Under the pieces are notes generated by a model. It did not search any database. It saw only the letters and a program-made list of their open reading frames with translations, and was not told the DNA's origin. Shown here one piece after another: positions 8,902 through 16,687 of a stretch of 51,079 nucleotides of DNA; positions within the stretch are counted from its first letter, which is position 1; every line of letters starts with the position of its first letter. Origin of the DNA: Candidatus Rokuibacteriota bacterium (lineage in GTDB: Bacteria > Methylomirabilota > Methylomirabilia > Rokubacteriales > CSP1-6); NCBI GenBank assembly GCA_005887895.1, contig VBPC01000295.1, positions 1 through 51,079 on the forward strand. The letters are read 5' to 3'. The translations under genes were made by a program, and so were the position numbers.

Positions 8902-9750
8902 ATGTCCAACGTCTTCAAGACCGCGCTGCTGCTGGCGGTCCTGACCGCCATGCTGGTCCTGCTCGGCGGCGCCATCGGCGGGCGTCACGGCATGGCCATC
9001 GCGCTCGTCTTCGCCCTGGTCATGAACTTCGCCAGCTACTGGTGGTCCGACAAGATCGTGCTCGCGATGTACGGCGCCCGGCCGGTCTCCGAGGCCGACG
9101 CCCCCGCGCTCTACTCGATGGTGCGCCGCCTGGCGACGAAGGCCGGGGTGCCGGTGCCGCGCGTGTACATCATTCCGAGCGAGCAGCCCAACGCGTTCGC
9201 GACGGGGCGCAATCCCGAGCACGCGGCGGTGGCCGTCACCGACAGCATCATGCGACTGCTGACGGACGAGGAGCTGGAAGGCGTGCTGGCCCACGAGCTG
9301 TCCCACGTCACCAACCGCGACATCCTGATCTCGACGATCGCCGCCACGCTGGCCGGCGCCATCACCTATCTCGCCCACATGGCGCAGTGGGCGGCGTTCT
9401 TCGGCGGCGGCCGGAGCGAGGACGACGAGGGCCCGGGGCCGGTCGCCATGATCGCCATGGCCATCGTGGCGCCCATCGCGGCGATGCTGGTGCAGCTCGC
9501 CGTCTCGCGCGCCCGCGAGTTCCAGGCCGACGCCAGCGGCGCCCGCCTCGAGGGCCGGGCACGACCGCTGGCCCAGGCGCTCGAGAAGCTCGACATGGCC
9601 GCCAAGCAGATCCCCATGGACGCCAACCCGTCCACCGCGCATCTCTTCATCGTCAACCCCCTCAGCGGTCAGGCGCTGATGCGGCTGTTCTCCACGCATC
9701 CTCCGACCGCGGAGCGCATCGCCCGCCTTCGCGCGATGAGGCTCGGCTAG
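8902..9750 (+). CDS. htpX: M48 family membrane protease HtpX
   Basis: 282 residues from ATG 8902, chosen because GAAGGAGGG lies just before it; an upstream in-frame start would precede the promoter. Two N-terminal membrane helices (about 5-23 and 30-48) precede the zinc motif HELSH at 131-135, with a third-ligand Glu in SRAREFQAD near 206. HtpX degrades misfolded membrane proteins. It is the first gene before the oxidase subunits, with which it may be co-transcribed. Confidence 0.93.
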   Translation: MSNVFKTALLLAVLTAMLVLLGGAIGGRHGMAIALVFALVMNFASYWWSDKIVLAMYGARPVSEADAPALYSMVRRLATKAGVPVPRVYIIPSEQPNAFATGRNPEHAAVAVTDSIMRLLTDEELEGVLAHELSHVTNRDILISTIAATLAGAITYLAHMAQWAAFFGGGRSEDDEGPGPVAMIAMAIVAPIAAMLVQLAVSRAREFQADASGARLEGRARPLAQALEKLDMAAKQIPMDANPSTAHLFIVNPLSGQALMRLFSTHPPTAERIARLRAMRLG

Positions 9751-9845
9751 AGATTCCGCCGCTGGAAGTCGGCCGCGGCGACGCCGCCGCGCGTAACGAC
9801 GCGTTCGTCAACCCCGCGCTGATCCGCGCCTGGCTGGGCTGGGGG

Positions 9846-11129
9846 ATGGCCTGGCTGCTGATCTTCCCCACCGTGGGCGCCCTCGTCTCGCTGAAGTTCA
9901 CCGACCCCGCGTTTCTCGGCGACACCGCCTGGCTCACGTTCGGCCGCCTGCGTCCCGTGCACGTCAACGGCGTGATCTGGGGCGCGTTCTCCACGCTCTT
10001 CATCGGGCTCTGCCACTGGGTGGTGCCGCGGCTGTGCGGCAGGCGGCTCTGGCGCGAGCGGTGGTCGTGGCCGCTGCTGGTCGCCTGGAACGCCAATCTC
10101 GTGATCGCGCTGGGGCTGGTGCTGGCCGGCTGGAATCGCGGCTGGGAAGTCGGCGAGCTGCCGCTCGGCAACGTGGTCGTGCTGTTCGGCGCGCTCCTCA
10201 CCCTGACGCTGCAGATGCTGATGACGATCCGCCACCGGCGCGAGACACCGCTGTACGTTTCGCTCTGGTACCTCATCGCCGCGCTCGTCTGGACCGACGC
10301 CAACCTGATTCTGTTGATGGTCGGCCCCGGCCACCTGCCCGGCATCAACAACGCGGCCTGGCACGGGCTCTTCATCCACTACGTGATCGGTCTGTGGATC
10401 ACCCCGGCCGGCTACGTGCTCATCTACTATTTCCTGCCGGCCAGCCTGCGGGCGCCCATCTACAGCCACAAGCTCTCGCTGATCGGCTTCTGGTCGCTCG
10501 CCTTCTTCTATCCGTTCGTCGGCATCCATCATTACCTCTACTCGCCGATCGCCGACTGGGCCGAGACGATCGCCATCGTGTCGTCCATGATGCTGATCGT
10601 CCCGGTGTGGACCGTCTTGCAAAATTTCTTCGGCACCATGATCGGCCACTGGAGCGATCTCGGACGGAATCTTCCCGCCAAGTTCCTGATCGTCGGCTCG
10701 GTGCTGTACCTGGCCGGCTGCTTCCAGGGCTCGATGGAGGCGTTGCGCAGCCTGCAGGAGCCGACCCACTTCACGGATTTCGTCGTCGCCCACTCGCACC
10801 TGACGATCTTCGGGACGTTCATCCTGTGGTCGATGGCCGCCGTGCTCTACGTGTGGCCGCGGCTGGCCGGCACGCCGCTGGCGGCGTTCCGGCTGGCGAA
10901 CTGGGGCTTCTGGCTCACCGCGCTCGGGATCGGCTCGATGGCGCTGGTGCCGAGCGCCCAGGGGCTGCAGCAGGGGTTCATGCTCATGGCCGGCGCCGAG
11001 TTCCTCGACACCGTCGTCGCCATCCGGCCGTACTGGTGGGTACGGACGCTGACCGGGCTCAGCATGGACGTGGGCATGTCGCTGCTCGTCCTCGCCCTGA
11101 TGAAGACGTCGCTGCGGCGGCCGGCGTGA
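9846..11129 (+). CDS. ccoN: cbb3-type cytochrome c oxidase subunit I
   Basis: 427 residues from ATG 9846, the first standard start codon after htpX. Homology seems to begin earlier (FVNPALIRAW..., from about 9807), and the frame is open from 9751, but no ATG, GTG or TTG lies in 9751-9845. Heme and copper ligands of CcoN are visible: His in RPVHVNG, His in FIHYVIG, the pair in GIHHYL, and two in VAHSHLT. About 11-12 membrane helices. It is the catalytic subunit of a high-affinity terminal oxidase, reducing O2 with a heme-copper centre. The start could be ATT at 9753, or may have been lost. Confidence 0.88.
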   Translation: MAWLLIFPTVGALVSLKFTDPAFLGDTAWLTFGRLRPVHVNGVIWGAFSTLFIGLCHWVVPRLCGRRLWRERWSWPLLVAWNANLVIALGLVLAGWNRGWEVGELPLGNVVVLFGALLTLTLQMLMTIRHRRETPLYVSLWYLIAALVWTDANLILLMVGPGHLPGINNAAWHGLFIHYVIGLWITPAGYVLIYYFLPASLRAPIYSHKLSLIGFWSLAFFYPFVGIHHYLYSPIADWAETIAIVSSMMLIVPVWTVLQNFFGTMIGHWSDLGRNLPAKFLIVGSVLYLAGCFQGSMEALRSLQEPTHFTDFVVAHSHLTIFGTFILWSMAAVLYVWPRLAGTPLAAFRLANWGFWLTALGIGSMALVPSAQGLQQGFMLMAGAEFLDTVVAIRPYWWVRTLTGLSMDVGMSLLVLALMKTSLRRPA

Positions 11130-12808
11130 AGTCGATCGCGTCCCTCGCCGTCGGCGCCGGCTTCGGCCTGGTGACGCTGGCGATGTTCGTGCAAGGCGTG
11201 CTGCCGATGCTGGCGCCCGAGTCGCGCACGCGGGCGGTGACGCGCGCCGTGCGCACCGATCTCGGCGACGTCAAGTGGGTGCGCTACGACACCGCCGATT
11301 ACACGCCGCTGGAGGCGCGGGGCCGGGCGGTCTACATCCGCGAGGGCTGCTGGTACTGCCACAGCCAGTACGTGCGGCCGGTGGCCGGCGAGGAGATCCG
11401 GTGGGGGCCGCTGTCGGAGGCGGGCGAGTACGCCTGGGATCAGCCGCACCTGCTCTCGACGCGACGCATCGGGCCCGACCTCACGCGGGTCGGGCTGAAG
11501 TTCTCCGACGACTGGCACTACGCGCATCACTGGGATCCGCGCGCGATCGTGCCGGAGTCCATCATGCCGCGCTTCCGCTGGCTCTTCGACGAGACGGCCG
11601 TCGCGGCGACCGCGCAGGGCTTCGCGCCCGAGGCGCGGCCGGCCCTGCGACGCTGGTTCACGCTGCGCGCCGATCGCACGGTGCCGCTGTTCGTGAACGA
11701 GGACGGTCTCGCCTTCATCCGACCCCGGCCCGACGGCGGCTTCCCGGTGGATGCCACGCCGGTGCTCGACCTCAGCCTGCGCGGCGGCCGCGCGCCGGCG
11801 CTCCCGTCGGGCGCCGGCTCGCTGCGCTTCACCGACGCGGCGGCCGTCCGGCTGGTGGCGCCGACGCCCGACCTCGTCGCGCTCGTGCGCTATCTGCAGA
11901 AGCTGGGCACCGGCCGCGGCGTCTGGCGCGACGTCTTCGATCCGCAGATCATCGCGACGTCCGACATGACGATCCCCGACAGCGCCGACCTCCGGGAGCG
12001 CGGCAAAGTGGTCTACGCGGTGCACTGCGTCGGCTGTCACGGCGCGCGCGGCGACGGCGCCGGCCGTGCCGCCACGTTCCTCTCGCCGCTGCCGCGCGAC
12101 TTCACCGCCGCGGTGTTCAAGTTCCGCTCGACGCCCAGCGGCAGCCTGCCCACCGACGGCGATCTCTTCCGCACGGTGACGCGCGGCGTGCGGTGGACGG
12201 CCATGCCCACGTGGCACGAGGTCCCCGACAAGGAGCGCGTCGCCGTCGTCGCTTACGTCAAGACGCTGTCGAAGCGCTGGAGCGAGGAGGCCGGCGAGCC
12301 GCCGATCCACGTGCCGAAGCCGCCGCGCGGCACGCCCGAGCGGCTGGCGCGCGGCCAGGCGCTCTACGCCCAGGCCAAGTGCGCGGAGTGCCACGGCGAC
12401 GATGGTCGCGGGGACGGCCCCTCGGCCGGCTCGCTGCAGGACGACTTCCAGCGCCCGATCCGCCCGGCCGACTTCACGCGCGGCCAGTTCAAGGCCGGCG
12501 CGTCGGTCGCGGACGTCTATCGCACGATGACGACCGGCCTCGACGGCACGCCGATGCCGTCGTTCGCCGACTCGATGACTGACGAGGAGCGCTGGGCCAT
12601 CGCGTACTACGTGCTGTCGTTTTCGGCGTGGGCAGACCCGCTCACCGGCGAGCGCCTGCGGCTGCCCGCCGAGACGCGGGCGGCGCTGAACTCGCCGGAG
12701 GTGAGGGCAGACCATCCGCGCACGGCATTCGACCCCGCCCGTCCCGGCGCCGGCCTCGCGGCCGCCGGCCAGCCCCCGCGGCGCTACTACCCGGGCATCG
12801 GCGACTGA
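11126..12808 (+). CDS. CcoO fused to a diheme cytochrome c (CcoO-CcoP-like)
   Basis: 560 residues from GTG 11126, overlapping the ccoN stop by 4 nt (GTGA). Residues 1-280 are CcoO: one N-terminal helix (about 10-28) and a mono-heme domain with CWYCH at 75-79. The rest holds two further c-type heme sites, CVGCH at 301-305 and CAECH at 419-423, matching the two heme domains normally found on CcoP. Electrons would pass from periplasmic donors through three hemes to CcoN. In classical operons CcoO and CcoP are separate, so this is a gene fusion; the missing CcoP anchor is encoded separately at 12976. Confidence 0.88.
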   Translation: MKSIASLAVGAGFGLVTLAMFVQGVLPMLAPESRTRAVTRAVRTDLGDVKWVRYDTADYTPLEARGRAVYIREGCWYCHSQYVRPVAGEEIRWGPLSEAGEYAWDQPHLLSTRRIGPDLTRVGLKFSDDWHYAHHWDPRAIVPESIMPRFRWLFDETAVAATAQGFAPEARPALRRWFTLRADRTVPLFVNEDGLAFIRPRPDGGFPVDATPVLDLSLRGGRAPALPSGAGSLRFTDAAAVRLVAPTPDLVALVRYLQKLGTGRGVWRDVFDPQIIATSDMTIPDSADLRERGKVVYAVHCVGCHGARGDGAGRAATFLSPLPRDFTAAVFKFRSTPSGSLPTDGDLFRTVTRGVRWTAMPTWHEVPDKERVAVVAYVKTLSKRWSEEAGEPPIHVPKPPRGTPERLARGQALYAQAKCAECHGDDGRGDGPSAGSLQDDFQRPIRPADFTRGQFKAGASVADVYRTMTTGLDGTPMPSFADSMTDEERWAIAYYVLSFSAWADPLTGERLRLPAETRAALNSPEVRADHPRTAFDPARPGAGLAAAGQPPRRYYPGIGD

Positions 12809-12809
12809 C

Positions 12810-12983
12810 GTGGCGTTCGAATACCTCACGCTCGCCGAGCTGCTCGTCGCCGTGCTGATGGGGCTGGCCGCGCTGTGCGCGTTCGTGTGGGGCGCGAGCA
12901 GCGGGGCGCTCGGCGACGTCGAGGAGGCCAAGCATCAGGTCCTCCGCGCCGAGACGGAGGAAGGGCACGGGACGGATGCCTGA
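12810..12983 (+). CDS. Small CcoS-like membrane protein
   Basis: 57 residues from GTG 12810, 1 nt after the previous stop. One membrane helix (about 9-27) is followed by a short charged tail with GALGDVEEAK, which resembles the CcoS/FixS pattern (W..xSGQxxDLE). CcoS is needed for heme and copper insertion into cbb3 oxidase. The similarity is short, so the assignment leans on position. Confidence 0.55.
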   Translation: MAFEYLTLAELLVAVLMGLAALCAFVWGASSGALGDVEEAKHQVLRAETEEGHGTDA

Positions 12984-13158
12984 CGATCGTCGCGAGCCGG
13001 ACGCCGTCCACGACTACGCAGACGGCGAGATCCAGACGCGCACCGGCCGTGTCAATCGCTGGCTGCTGGTCGTCTACGCGATCCTCGCCCTGTGGTCCGT
13101 CTACTACCTGGTCGTCTACTGGGGCGGCCTCGGCCCCGGGCTCGCGCCGCCGCGATGA
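12976..13158 (+). CDS. Orphan CcoP N-terminal membrane anchor
   Basis: 60 residues, overlapping the previous gene by 8 nt. The sequence HDYADGEIQTRTGRVNRW, then a single helix (about 30-48) ending in YLVVYWGGLG, follows the layout of the CcoP N-terminal domain (a DGI-E-NNPxPxWW stretch before the helix), but no heme motif is present. The heme domains are on the CcoO fusion. It probably docks the oxidase subunits or an assembly factor in the membrane. Confidence 0.6.
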   Translation: MPDDRREPDAVHDYADGEIQTRTGRVNRWLLVVYAILALWSVYYLVVYWGGLGPGLAPPR

Positions 13159-13256
13159 AGCTCGAGCACGTCCTCATCACGCTGGCGCTGCTGAATCTCG
13201 CCGTGCTCCTGCTCGAGGGCCTCTTCCAGATCGTCCACACCATGCTCGGGCTCTGA
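13155..13256 (+). CDS. 33-residue membrane peptide
   Basis: ATG 13155 overlaps the preceding stop (ATGA). The product is MKLEHVLITLALLNLAVL, then LLEGLFQIVHTMLGL: nearly all one hydrophobic helix. Tight overlaps on one side and the ctaG start on the other argue that it is translated. Small single-helix peptides such as CcoQ occur in cbb3 oxidases; this may be a functional equivalent, but there is no sequence signature. Confidence 0.5.
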   Translation: MKLEHVLITLALLNLAVLLLEGLFQIVHTMLGL

Positions 13257-13261
13257 GACTC

Positions 13262-14080
13262 GTGGGGTTTCACTGGCGGCTGGAGGTCGCGCTTCCGCTG
13301 GGGTTGGCCATGCTGACGTACGCCCTCGGCTGGACGCGGTTGGCGCGGCGCAGCCCGGCACGTCGCCACCCGGCGCTGAGCGCACGCCTGGCGCTGGCGC
13401 TCGGCGGCCTCGTCGTCGTGGCGGTCGCGCTGCTGGGCCTGCACGACGCGGCCCACGAGCGGTTCTTGCCGCACATGGTCCAGCACCTGCTGCTGATGAT
13501 GGTCGGCGTGCCGGCGCTGCTCCTCGCCGACCCGCTCGCCGCCGCGCTCTGGGCCCTGCCCGTCGCGGCGCGCCGGCGGATCGCGGCGCTGCTCACCGAG
13601 CGCGCGCCGGCCCGGCGGGCGTGGCGCGCGCTCACGCGCCTGCCGGTCGCCTGGACGCTCTACGCGCTCGTGCTGTGGCTCTGGCACCTGCCGGCCGCCT
13701 ACGACGCGGCGCTCGCCTCGGGGTGGCTCCACGACCTCGAGCACCTCACCTTCGCCGCGGCGGCGGTCGTCTTCTGGTGGCCGGTGATCGGCCCGGCGCC
13801 GCGCGTGGCGCCGCCGGCGGCCGCAGCCGCCCGCGTCGTGTACCTCGTGCTGGCCGCGTTCTCCAGCAGCGCGCTGGGTGTGCTGCTGGCCGCCAGCCCC
13901 GTCCCGCTCTACGCGTACGCGAGCGCGGCCGGCGCCGGCCCGCTCGAGGACCAGGCGTGGGGCGGCGTCGTGATGTGGGCGGTCGGAGGCGCGATCGACA
14001 TGGCGGCGGTGCTCGCGGTGGTCGCACGGGTCGTCGGCGGCGAGGGCCGCCGCCGCGCGCCGGCGGCCGGGCTGCCTTGA
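13262..14080 (+). CDS. CtaG/caa3-type cytochrome oxidase assembly membrane protein
   Basis: 272 residues from GTG 13262. About seven membrane helices. Features of the CtaG_caa3 family (PF09678) include HMVQHLLLMMVGVPALLLADP, shown here only in part (HMVQHLLLM), plus WHLPAAYDAAL and HDLEHLTF, giving a set of conserved histidines that probably bind copper. The family helps insert copper into heme-copper oxidases. It lies between the oxidase genes and ccmA. Confidence 0.82.
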   Translation: MGFHWRLEVALPLGLAMLTYALGWTRLARRSPARRHPALSARLALALGGLVVVAVALLGLHDAAHERFLPHMVQHLLLMMVGVPALLLADPLAAALWALPVAARRRIAALLTERAPARRAWRALTRLPVAWTLYALVLWLWHLPAAYDAALASGWLHDLEHLTFAAAAVVFWWPVIGPAPRVAPPAAAAARVVYLVLAAFSSSALGVLLAASPVPLYAYASAAGAGPLEDQAWGGVVMWAVGGAIDMAAVLAVVARVVGGEGRRRAPAAGLP

Positions 14081-14120
14081 CCGTCTGCGAACCGTGCGCG
14101 AGAATAGGCCGGTTCGACGC

Positions 14121-14836
<716 letters not shown>

Positions 14837-14840
<4 letters not shown>

Positions 14841-15514
14841 CATTCGCGCGGCGGGCGCTCATCGTGGCGTGGAAGGACCTGCTCGTCGAGCGGCGGTCGA
14901 AGGAGACGCTCAATGCCCTGCTCTTCTTCTCGCTGGCGCTGCTCTTCGTGTTCCAGTTCGCGCTGGGGCCCGACCGCGAGCGGCTCGCCTCGGTACTGCC
15001 GGGGCTGCTGTGGCTCGGCTTCATCCTGAGCGGCATCCTCGGCCTCGGCCGCGTCTTCCTCGTCGAGCGCGAGAACGACTGCTGGGAAGGGCTGCTGCTG
15101 GCGCCGGGCGACAAGTCGGCCATCTACCTCGGCAAGCTCGCCGGCAGCCTGGTGCTGATGCTCGTGGTGGAGGCGCTGGTGCTGGCGCTGTTCGTGCTGT
15201 TCTTCGACGTGGATCTCGGCCCCGCCCTGCCGGGCCTGACGCTGGTGATCCTGCTCGGAACGGTGGGCTTCGCGGCGCTCGGCACGCTGTTCGCGGCCAT
15301 GACCGCCCAGGTCCGCGCGCGCGAGCTGCTCTTTCCGGTGCTGCTCCTGCCGGTGCTGGTGCCGGTGCTGCTGGCGACGGTGAAAGCCACCGAGGCGGTG
15401 CTCCTGCGGGAGCCCCTCGCCGACGTCGCGCACTGGCTCAAGCTGCTGGTGGCGGCCGACGTGGTGTACCTGGTGGTCGGCCTCCTGACCTTCGACTTCA
15501 TCCTGGAGGGTTGA
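14837..15514 (+). CDS. ccmB: Heme exporter membrane protein CcmB
   Basis: 225 residues if it starts at CTG 14837. GGAGGAGG lies 4 nt upstream, and the CTG overlaps the ccmA stop (CTGA) as the GTGA and ATGA overlaps do elsewhere in this operon. No ATG, GTG or TTG is available until GTG 14864, which would begin the protein at AWKDLLVERRSKETLN and leave 216 residues. Six membrane helices and the conserved cytoplasmic KDLLxExRSKE segment are typical. It is the membrane half of the CcmAB transporter. Confidence 0.85.
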
Positions 15515-15522
15515 CGCCCGCG

Positions 15523-16062
15523 ATGACGCGGCTGCTCGGCTGGCTCGCGGCGCTCGGTCTCGCGGCCGGCGCGATCATGGGGTTCGCGATCGCGCCGCGC
15601 GAAGCGACCCAGGGCAACGTCCAGCGCATCATGTACCTGCACGTGCCGACGGCGTGGGTCGCCTACCTCGCCTTCGGCGTCGTGCTGCTGGCGTCGATCG
15701 CCTACCTCGCCCGCCGGGCGCCCGCCGCCGACCGGCTCGCGCACGCCTCGGCCGAGGTCGGCGTGGTCTTCACCGGGTTGACGATCGCGGCCGGCGCGAT
15801 CTGGGGCAAGCCGACGTGGGGCACCTGGTGGACGTGGGACGCGCGGCTCACCAGCGTGGCCATCCTCTTCGTCATGTTCTCGGTCTACTGGTGGCGCACG
15901 CTGCACCAGCCGCCGTCGGTACTCAAGCCCGGCGCCGCCACGATGCCGCCGGCGATCCTGGCCGCGCTGCTCGTCAACGTCGTCGCCTTCACGCTGCTCT
16001 ACGCGTACTTCGTCGCCAAGCGGGTGCGCCTGCTGCGCGACGAGACGGAGGTGCTCGCCTGA
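15523..16062 (+). CDS. ccmC: Heme-handling protein CcmC, shortened
   Basis: 179 residues, against about 220-245 in the family. The WWD domain is present (WGTWWTWDARLTS), as are the first heme-ligand His in YLHVPTAW and the later WWRTLHQPPSV segment. Normally about 50 residues, including the end of one helix, a loop and most of the next helix, separate DARLTS from WWxTLHQ; here only about 10 do. Five helices instead of six would result, which would reverse the C-terminus. CcmC loads heme onto CcmE. Either a real deletion or an assembly error. Confidence 0.85.
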   Translation: MTRLLGWLAALGLAAGAIMGFAIAPREATQGNVQRIMYLHVPTAWVAYLAFGVVLLASIAYLARRAPAADRLAHASAEVGVVFTGLTIAAGAIWGKPTWGTWWTWDARLTSVAILFVMFSVYWWRTLHQPPSVLKPGAATMPPAILAALLVNVVAFTLLYAYFVAKRVRLLRDETEVLA

Positions 16063-16256
16063 TGACCGATCACTGGGGCTTCGTCGTCGCCGCCTACGCG
16101 CTCGCCGTCGTCGTCCTCGGCGGGTACTGGCGACGCCTCGTCCGGAAAGAACGGGAAGTCATGGCGCTGCGCGATGACCGGGCAAGTCGGAGCCGGCAGC
16201 CCTCCATGGCAGGCCACCCACGATCCGGGCCGGCCTCGCGGACCCCGCTACAATGA
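16062..16256 (+). CDS. ccmD: CcmD with a repeat-derived tail
   Basis: 64 residues. ATG 16062 shares one base with the ccmC stop. A single helix (about 6-22) is followed by the basic WRRLVRKEREV segment typical of CcmD, which tethers CcmC and CcmE. The last 22 residues (from about 43: RSRQPSMAGHPRSG...) are encoded by copy C of a dispersed repeat and are not expected in the family. It overlaps ccmE by 4 nt. Confidence 0.8.
   Translation: MTDHWGFVVAAYALAVVVLGGYWRRLVRKEREVMALRDDRASRSRQPSMAGHPRSGPASRTPLQ
16188..16253 (-). repeat. Dispersed repeat, copy C
   Basis: 66 nt. Its minus strand matches copy B (36208-36274) at 54 of 66 positions, including the runs CGCGAGGCCG and TGGGTGGCCT unbroken. 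It covers the 3' end of ccmD and reaches the first base of the ccmE start codon, so it lies wholly inside coding sequence in antisense orientation. Confidence 0.65.
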
Positions 16257-16687
16257 AGCCGAAGTTCGTCGTCGGCGGCCTCGTGATCCTGCTCGCCCTC
16301 GGCTACATGATCTGGGCCGGCGTGACCCAGTCGGCAGTGTATTTCGTGACGCCCTCCGAGCTGCAGGCAGCACCGGTGGCCGGCAAGGCCTATCGCCTCG
16401 GCGGTCTGGTCGCGCCCGGCTCGCTCAGATGGGAGCCGCGCACGCTCGATCTCACGTTCACGATGTCGGACGGCAAGACCACCGTTCCCGTGCGGCACAA
16501 GGGCGCCCCGCCCGATCTCTTCGGCGAGGGGCGCGGGGCCGTCGTCGAGGGCCAGTGGACGGCCGACGGCTACTTCAAGGCGTCGCTGATCATGGCCAAG
16601 CACTCCGAGGAGTACAAGGCGCCGCACGACACCAAGGAAGCGCAATCGAAGCGCCTGATCAAGACGCTGGAGGCACCGACCCGATGA
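16253..16687 (+). CDS. ccmE: Heme chaperone CcmE
   Basis: 144 residues. One N-terminal helix (about 5-22) and an OB-fold periplasmic domain. The covalent heme attachment motif HxxxY is H117 to Y121 in MAKHSEEY. CcmE takes heme from CcmC and delivers it to CcmF and CcmH. It overlaps both neighbours by 4 nt. Its start codon lies at the edge of repeat copy C. Confidence 0.93.
   Translation: MKPKFVVGGLVILLALGYMIWAGVTQSAVYFVTPSELQAAPVAGKAYRLGGLVAPGSLRWEPRTLDLTFTMSDGKTTVPVRHKGAPPDLFGEGRGAVVEGQWTADGYFKASLIMAKHSEEYKAPHDTKEAQSKRLIKTLEAPTR

Noticed and set aside
10847..12931. 694-codon minus-strand frame opposite the CcoO fusion
   Set aside because: Low-complexity Arg/Ala/Gly sequence; the plus strand encodes three heme-binding motifs in one frame.
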